Made by a program: the position numbers and the translations under genes. From Clostridia bacterium (GTDB lineage Bacteria; Bacillota; Clostridia; Oscillospirales; Acutalibacteraceae): a DNA stretch of 64,000 bases. The stretch covers positions 1 to 64,000 of the forward strand of contig JAFXBG010000008.1 of the NCBI GenBank assembly GCA_017521925.1, in the 5' to 3' direction. Positions 60,061-64,000 of this stretch are shown here, piece by piece. Numbering within the stretch: the first letter of the stretch is position 1; every line of letters starts with the position of its first letter. The notes beneath the pieces are model-generated. The model did no database searches. It saw nothing but the letters and a program-made list of their open reading frames with translations, and had not been told where the DNA came from.

Positions 60061-61254
60061 TTAGTGGTGGAAAAGTCTCATTCCTGTAAATGCCATTGCA
60101 ATGTCGTACTTGTTACAGCAGTCGATTACAATGTCATCTCTTATTGAGCCGCCGGGCTGAGCAATGTAGCTTACGCCGCTTTTCTTAGCTCTCTCGATGT
60201 TGTCGTCAAAGGGGAAGAATGCATCAGAACCCAGAGCAACACCTGAAATTGTCTTGAGGTGTGCATCGATGTCGTCATGTGTAAGGGGCTCGGGCTTTCT
60301 TGTAAAGTACTTCTGCCAGTTGCCGTCAGCACATACATCTTCTTCATTTTTGTTGATGTAGCCGTCGATAACGTTATCTCTCTGGGGTCTGCCGAGAGTC
60401 TCAATAAAGGGAAGATTAAGAACCTTTTCACACTGACGGAGCTGCCAAGTGTCAGCCTTGGAGCCTGCAAGACGTGTGCAGTGGATTCTTGACTGCTGAC
60501 CTGCACCTACACCGATAGCCTGACCGTCTACTGCAAAGCATACAGAGTTGGACTGAGTGTACTTAAGTGTGATAAGAGAAATAATAAGGTCTCTTACTGC
60601 ACTGTCGGGAAGGTGCTTGTTATTTGTAACAAGGTTATTTAAAAGCTCCTTGTTAATCTCAAAGTTGTTTCTGCCCTGCTCAAAAGTAATGCCGAATACC
60701 TGCTTTTTCTCCTGAACCTCGGGAACATAATCTTTGTCAATCTGAACGATATTGTAGTTGCCGTTTCTCTTTGATTTTAAAATCTCAAGAGCTTCGGGAG
60801 TAAAGCCGGGAGCAATAACACCGTCAGAAACTTCACGCTGAATAAGCTTAGCAGTTGTTACGTCACAAACATCGGAAAGAGCAATCCAGTCACCGAAAGA
60901 GCACATTCTGTCGGTACCTCTTGCTCTTGCAAAAGCAGTAGCAAGGGGAGAATCGTCAAGACCTTCGATGTCATCTGTAAATGTAGCACGCTTGAGCTCT
61001 TTGCTCATAGGAACTGCAATAGCGGCAGATGTGGGGGAAACGTGTTTGAAGGAAGTAGCGGCCTCAACGCCTAACTGTTCCTTGATTTCCTTAACTAACT
61101 GCCATGAGTTGAAAGCATCAAGGAAGTTAATAAAGCCGGGACGGCCACAGAGAATCTCAATAGGCAAATCCTTGCCGTTTTCCATAAAAATCTTAGCAGG
61201 CTTCTGATTAGGGTTACAGCCGTACTTAAGTTCAAACTCTTTCATTTCAGACAC
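60061..61254 (-). CDS. purH: AICAR transformylase (PurH C-terminal domain only)
   Basis: Step 9 of purine synthesis: formylates AICAR to FAICAR. The 397-residue protein has only the transformylase part of PurH (LKYGCNPNQKPA, FKHVSPTSAAIAVP, SFGDWIALSDVCD, QQSRIHCTRLAGSKAD, SDAFFPFDDNI and QPGGSIRDD). The N-terminal MGS-like IMP cyclohydrolase domain of normal PurH is absent, and a separate PurO-type gene directly upstream takes its place. The ribosome site is AAGGAGTG. Confidence 0.93.
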   Translation of the reverse strand: MSEMKEFELKYGCNPNQKPAKIFMENGKDLPIEILCGRPGFINFLDAFNSWQLVKEIKEQLGVEAATSFKHVSPTSAAIAVPMSKELKRATFTDDIEGLDDSPLATAFARARGTDRMCSFGDWIALSDVCDVTTAKLIQREVSDGVIAPGFTPEALEILKSKRNGNYNIVQIDKDYVPEVQEKKQVFGITFEQGRNNFEINKELLNNLVTNNKHLPDSAVRDLIISLITLKYTQSNSVCFAVDGQAIGVGAGQQSRIHCTRLAGSKADTWQLRQCEKVLNLPFIETLGRPQRDNVIDGYINKNEEDVCADGNWQKYFTRKPEPLTHDDIDAHLKTISGVALGSDAFFPFDDNIERAKKSGVSYIAQPGGSIRDDIVIDCCNKYDIAMAFTGMRLFHH

Positions 61255-61257
61255 TCC

Positions 61258-61983
61258 TTATACTTTCTCGAATTTATTAATCATTCTGTTCTCAACGTCA
61301 CCTGTCTTAAGGTCAACAGTGCGAACGTAAAGAGAAATTTTGTTGTCCTCGTCAAGTGCGTTCCAAAGGTCATTGGTGAAAGCATCAATATCGTTACCGA
61401 TAGCAACTCTTTCAGGTTCGCCCTGGAAGGTGGGAATAGGTGCACCGTCACATACATAGGTGTGAATAAAGTGACCAAGACCCTTTAAAGCAGGGTAGCT
61501 GTATGTAAATCTGTTGCAAGCTGTACCCTCAGCATCTGCACTCTTTAAAATGCTCATCTGATATGTAAAGTCGTCACTTGCAAATGTCATCATTCCTGAG
61601 ATTCGGGGTGTGAAGTTTGGAGCATCAGGTTCAAACTCACGAGCGGTTAAAGCATCCGCAAAGCTTTTGCCTTCCTTAAGACCGTCGTAAACTGTGTCGG
61701 TCTGGTCGCCGTTTGTAACGATAAGGTTATTCTCAAACTTTCTTATGGGGGAGTAGATAATAAGGCTGGGGTCTTCTACCTTGGAAGCATCATAAGGGTG
61801 AATAATAACCTCGTCGCCGTTTTCTACGAAAATACGGTTACGGCTGTTGTTGCTTCTGCCCATAATAAAGTAAGCTGTAAGAGCTTTTGTGCCGTCTTCT
61901 GTTTTACCGATTACGATGCCTCTTCCTACGTAAGAGTTACCTTCGATAAGCTTAGCAATATTGTTAATCTTGTAGATATCCAT
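61258..61983 (-). CDS. purO: IMP cyclohydrolase, PurO-like
   Basis: Step 10: closes the ring of FAICAR to IMP. The 241-residue protein resembles the archaeal-type PurO/IMP_cyclohyd family (LIEGNSYVGRGIVIGKTEDG, AYFIMGRSNNSRNRIFV, APNFTPRISGM, FIHTYVCDG), found alone in Archaea and fused or paired with transformylase in some Clostridia. Placed 3 bases from the purH transformylase gene, so both halves of bifunctional PurH are made by one transcript as separate proteins. Confidence 0.9.
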   Translation of the reverse strand: MDIYKINNIAKLIEGNSYVGRGIVIGKTEDGTKALTAYFIMGRSNNSRNRIFVENGDEVIIHPYDASKVEDPSLIIYSPIRKFENNLIVTNGDQTDTVYDGLKEGKSFADALTAREFEPDAPNFTPRISGMMTFASDDFTYQMSILKSADAEGTACNRFTYSYPALKGLGHFIHTYVCDGAPIPTFQGEPERVAIGNDIDAFTNDLWNALDEDNKISLYVRTVDLKTGDVENRMINKFEKV

Positions 61984-61993
61984 TTTTCTTTCC

Positions 61994-62602
61994 TCACTTT
62001 TTACTTATAATCTCAGCCGATACCTTTTCAGCCGCAAGGGGAAGAATTTTCCACTCTGCAAGCCTCATTACTCGCTTCTGTAAGGTTTCGGGAGTATCGT
62101 CGTCTTTAATAGCTACGGCTTTTTGCATAATGATTTTGCCACCGTCGGGGATTTCATTTACAAAGTGAACTGTTGCACCTGTTACCTTAACGCCATACTC
62201 AAGAGCCATTTCGTGCACCTTAAGTCCGTAAGCACCCTTGCCGCAGAAAGAAGGAATAAGAGCAGGGTGAACATTAATAATTCTGTCGGGAAAGTCGCGG
62301 GTGAAGTCGGCACTGAGGATTGTCATAAAGCCTGCAAGGATAATAAGGTCGATGTCGTTTTCCTTTAAAAGCTTTTTGAGACGAGCCTCAAATGCCTCTT
62401 GTGAGCCTAAGTCCTTCTTAACGGCAACAGCAGTTTTAATTCCTGCATTCTCAGCTCTTACAAGAGCATAAGCGTCAGCCTTGCTTGAAATTACAAGCTT
62501 AATCTCACCGCTTGTAAGGATGCCTTTCTGCTGAGCCTTTATAAGAGCACCGAGGTTTGTGCCGCCGCCCGACACTAAGCAAGCAATACGTGCTTTGCTC
62601 AT
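61994..62602 (-). CDS. purN: Phosphoribosylglycinamide formyltransferase
   Basis: Step 3 of purine synthesis (GAR to FGAR, using 10-formyl-THF). The 202-residue protein has IACLVSGGGTNLGALI, the formyl-folate block GFMTILSADFTRDFPDRIINVHPALIPSF and the catalytic His/Asp region VTGATVHFVNEIPDGG. It overlaps the purM stop by four bases (ATGA). Confidence 0.97.
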   Translation of the reverse strand: MSKARIACLVSGGGTNLGALIKAQQKGILTSGEIKLVISSKADAYALVRAENAGIKTAVAVKKDLGSQEAFEARLKKLLKENDIDLIILAGFMTILSADFTRDFPDRIINVHPALIPSFCGKGAYGLKVHEMALEYGVKVTGATVHFVNEIPDGGKIIMQKAVAIKDDDTPETLQKRVMRLAEWKILPLAAEKVSAEIISKK

Positions 62603-63633
62603 AAAATCACCTTTTCATCGCTTTCTATGATTTCACCGATAAGGTAAGCATCCTCGCCGTTTGCCTTTAAGATTTCAAGAGCTTTGTCTGCATCTTCCTT
62701 GCTTACAACGATGCTCATACCAACGCCCATATTAAAGGTATTGAACATATCACGTTCGCTGATGTTACCTTCCTTCTGGATAAGACTGAAGATAGGTAAA
62801 ATCTTAACAGCACTTTTATCAATTTTAGCACCAAATCCGTCGGGGATAGAGCGGGGAATATTCTCGTAGAAGCCACCGCCTGTAATGTGAGAAATACCCT
62901 TAACCTTAACAGCTTCTAAAAGTGCAAGCACAGGCTTAACGTAAATTCTTGTAGGAGTAAGTAAAGTTTCGCCTAATGTCTTACCGCCGAGCTCTTCATA
63001 CGTTCTGTTGATGTCAGTATTCTCAATGTCGAATACCTTTCTTACGAGAGAAAAGCCGTTGGAGTGAACACCTGTAGAGGGAAGAGCGACAATAACGTCG
63101 CCTGCCTTAACCTGAGTGTTGTCAATCATTTTTTTCTTGTCAACAATACCTACGGCAAAACCTGCAAGGTCATAATCCTCTAAAGGCATCAAACCGGGAT
63201 GCTCTGCGGTTTCACCGCCGATAAGAGCCGCACCGGACTGAACACAGCCCTCTGCAACACCGCCGACGATAGTAGCGATTTTTTCAGGGTAGTTTTTACC
63301 GCAAGCAATATAGTCGAGGAAGAAGAGAGGTTTTGCACCTGTGCAGATAATATCGTTAACACACATTGCTACTGCATCAATACCAATGGTGTCGTGCTTG
63401 TCCATAAGAATAGCAAGCTTAACCTTGGTACCACAACCGTCTGTACCTGAAACAAGAACAGGCTCTTCCATACCTGTAGGAAGGCCGAAGCAACCGCCAA
63501 AACCTCCTACATCATCAAGACAACCTTCATTCTTTGTACGTTTGATGTGTGCTTTCATAAGCTCTACGGCTTTGTAGCCTGCAGTAATGTCTACGCCTGC
63601 TGCTGCGTAGCTTTCACTTCTTGAATTGTTCAT
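62599..63633 (-). CDS. purM: Phosphoribosylformylglycinamidine cyclo-ligase
   Basis: Step 5 of purine synthesis (FGAM to AIR). The 344-residue ATP-dependent enzyme begins with SYAAAGVDITAGYKAVELMK and shows LVSGTDGCGTKVKLA, GIDAVAMCVNDI, LIGGETAEHPG and ITGGGFYENIPR. It overlaps purF by four bases (ATGA at 63630-63633). Confidence 0.97.
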   Translation of the reverse strand: MNNSRSESYAAAGVDITAGYKAVELMKAHIKRTKNEGCLDDVGGFGGCFGLPTGMEEPVLVSGTDGCGTKVKLAILMDKHDTIGIDAVAMCVNDIICTGAKPLFFLDYIACGKNYPEKIATIVGGVAEGCVQSGAALIGGETAEHPGLMPLEDYDLAGFAVGIVDKKKMIDNTQVKAGDVIVALPSTGVHSNGFSLVRKVFDIENTDINRTYEELGGKTLGETLLTPTRIYVKPVLALLEAVKVKGISHITGGGFYENIPRSIPDGFGAKIDKSAVKILPIFSLIQKEGNISERDMFNTFNMGVGMSIVVSKEDADKALEILKANGEDAYLIGEIIESDEKVIL

Positions 63634-64000
63634 TTCTTCTCCTCATTTTCTTTCATTTTAGCAACCGAGATTTTATCCTCGTATCTGTACTTCTTTGTTT
63701 CCTTGGGAATCTCTGTGGGATAATTATTATCAAAGCAAGCTGTGCAGAAACAGTCTTCACCGGCTTCAATAGCAATTTTCTTAACATTCTCAACACTTAA
63801 GAAACCAAGGGTATCTGCACCTATAATCTCACAGATTTCTTCAGTTGTGTGTTTACAGGCAATAAGGTTTTCACGTGAGTCGATATCTGTACCGTAATAG
63901 CAGGGGTTTAAGAACTTAGGAGCAGATGAACGGAAGTGAATTTCTTTTGCTCCTGCATTTCTTAAAAGCCTTACAATTCTTTCACAGGTTGTACCGCGAA
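63630..64000 (-). CDS. purF: Amidophosphoribosyltransferase, C-terminal part (partial)
   Basis: First enzyme of purine synthesis. Only the last 123 codons are in the window; the gene continues past its right edge, so no start codon is seen. Reading the minus strand from 64000 gives RGTTCERIVRLLRNAGAKEI, then RSSAPKFLNPCYYGTDIDSR, CKHTTEEICEIIGADTLGFL and CFCTACFDNNYP, the hallmarks of the PurF C-terminal phosphoribosyltransferase domain. It ends EENKK-like (EEKK) with TGA overlapping the purM ATG. It is the first visible gene of the operon. Confidence 0.93.
   Translation of the reverse strand, partial: RGTTCERIVRLLRNAGAKEIHFRSSAPKFLNPCYYGTDIDSRENLIACKHTTEEICEIIGADTLGFLSVENVKKIAIEAGEDCFCTACFDNNYPTEIPKETKKYRYEDKISVAKMKENEEKK

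Overview
This 64-kb window looks like a chromosomal stretch of a Gram-positive anaerobe of the class Clostridia, most likely a starch-using, Ruminococcus-like gut bacterium. Supporting signs are strong AGGAGG ribosome sites, sigma-A type promoters with 17-base spacing, a GerW-type sporulation protein, Clostridia-type gene neighbourhoods (scpA-scpB-DUF2953-gerW, yceD-rpmF, deoC-deoD-deoB-tdk), rubrerythrin, a clostridial split purine pathway, and surface proteins with starch-binding-like, cohesin-like and dockerin modules. The taxon is inferred from protein character; no 16S gene is present.

Layout. 1-2.4 kb: 3' part of alaS. 2.4-2.85 kb: intergenic repeats and hairpins. 2.85-8.8 kb: rpmB on the minus strand, then a plus-strand housekeeping run (M50 protease, scpA, scpB, DUF2953, gerW, a D,D-carboxypeptidase, rluB, an unknown gene). 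8.9-12 kb: a three-gene biotin-dependent carboxyltransfer operon resembling the three transcarboxylase subunits. 12.2-19.5 kb: the most distinctive region, six consecutive secreted, C-terminally anchored proteins that shuffle starch-binding-like (CBM26-like) and cohesin-like modules; each gene has its own promoter. 19.6-30.3 kb: mixed small units (GNAT, family-4 uracil-DNA glycosylase, PduL, GH31 alpha-glucosidase, DegV, TetR, lipoprotein, CofE-like ligase, O-antigen-ligase-like protein, Pr6Pr-like membrane protein, alpha/beta hydrolase). 30.4-33.6 kb: deoxynucleoside salvage operon. 33.7-43.3 kb: yceD-rpmF, radical SAM DUF512, der-plsY, HIT, phosphoribosyltransferase, comEC, holA, rnmV, rubrerythrin. 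43.3-52.8 kb: CorC-like membrane protein, tepA, uppP, ftsK/spoIIIE, YgiQ, tyrS, mscL. 52.9 kb: a secreted dockerin protein. 54.3 kb: thioesterase, then a repeat-rich gap. 55.1-64 kb: a minus-strand purine operon purF(partial)-purM-purN-purO-purH(AICAR transformylase only)-purD-purL.

How the parts may fit together. The surface proteins at 12-19 kb, the dockerin protein at 53 kb and the intracellular GH31 alpha-glucosidase at 21-23 kb are compatible with a starch-binding, amylosome-like cell-surface apparatus plus intracellular maltooligosaccharide breakdown. The cohesin-like modules of three of the six genes are nearly identical in DNA, which points to recent duplication or gene conversion. 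The carboxyltransferase operon and PduL are compatible with oxaloacetate/pyruvate and acyl-phosphate fermentation. Intergenic regions carry a family of roughly 75-bp imperfect repeats, a MITE-like element with 27-bp inverted ends, and composite hairpin arrays. No tRNA, rRNA, CRISPR array, transposase or prophage was recognised.
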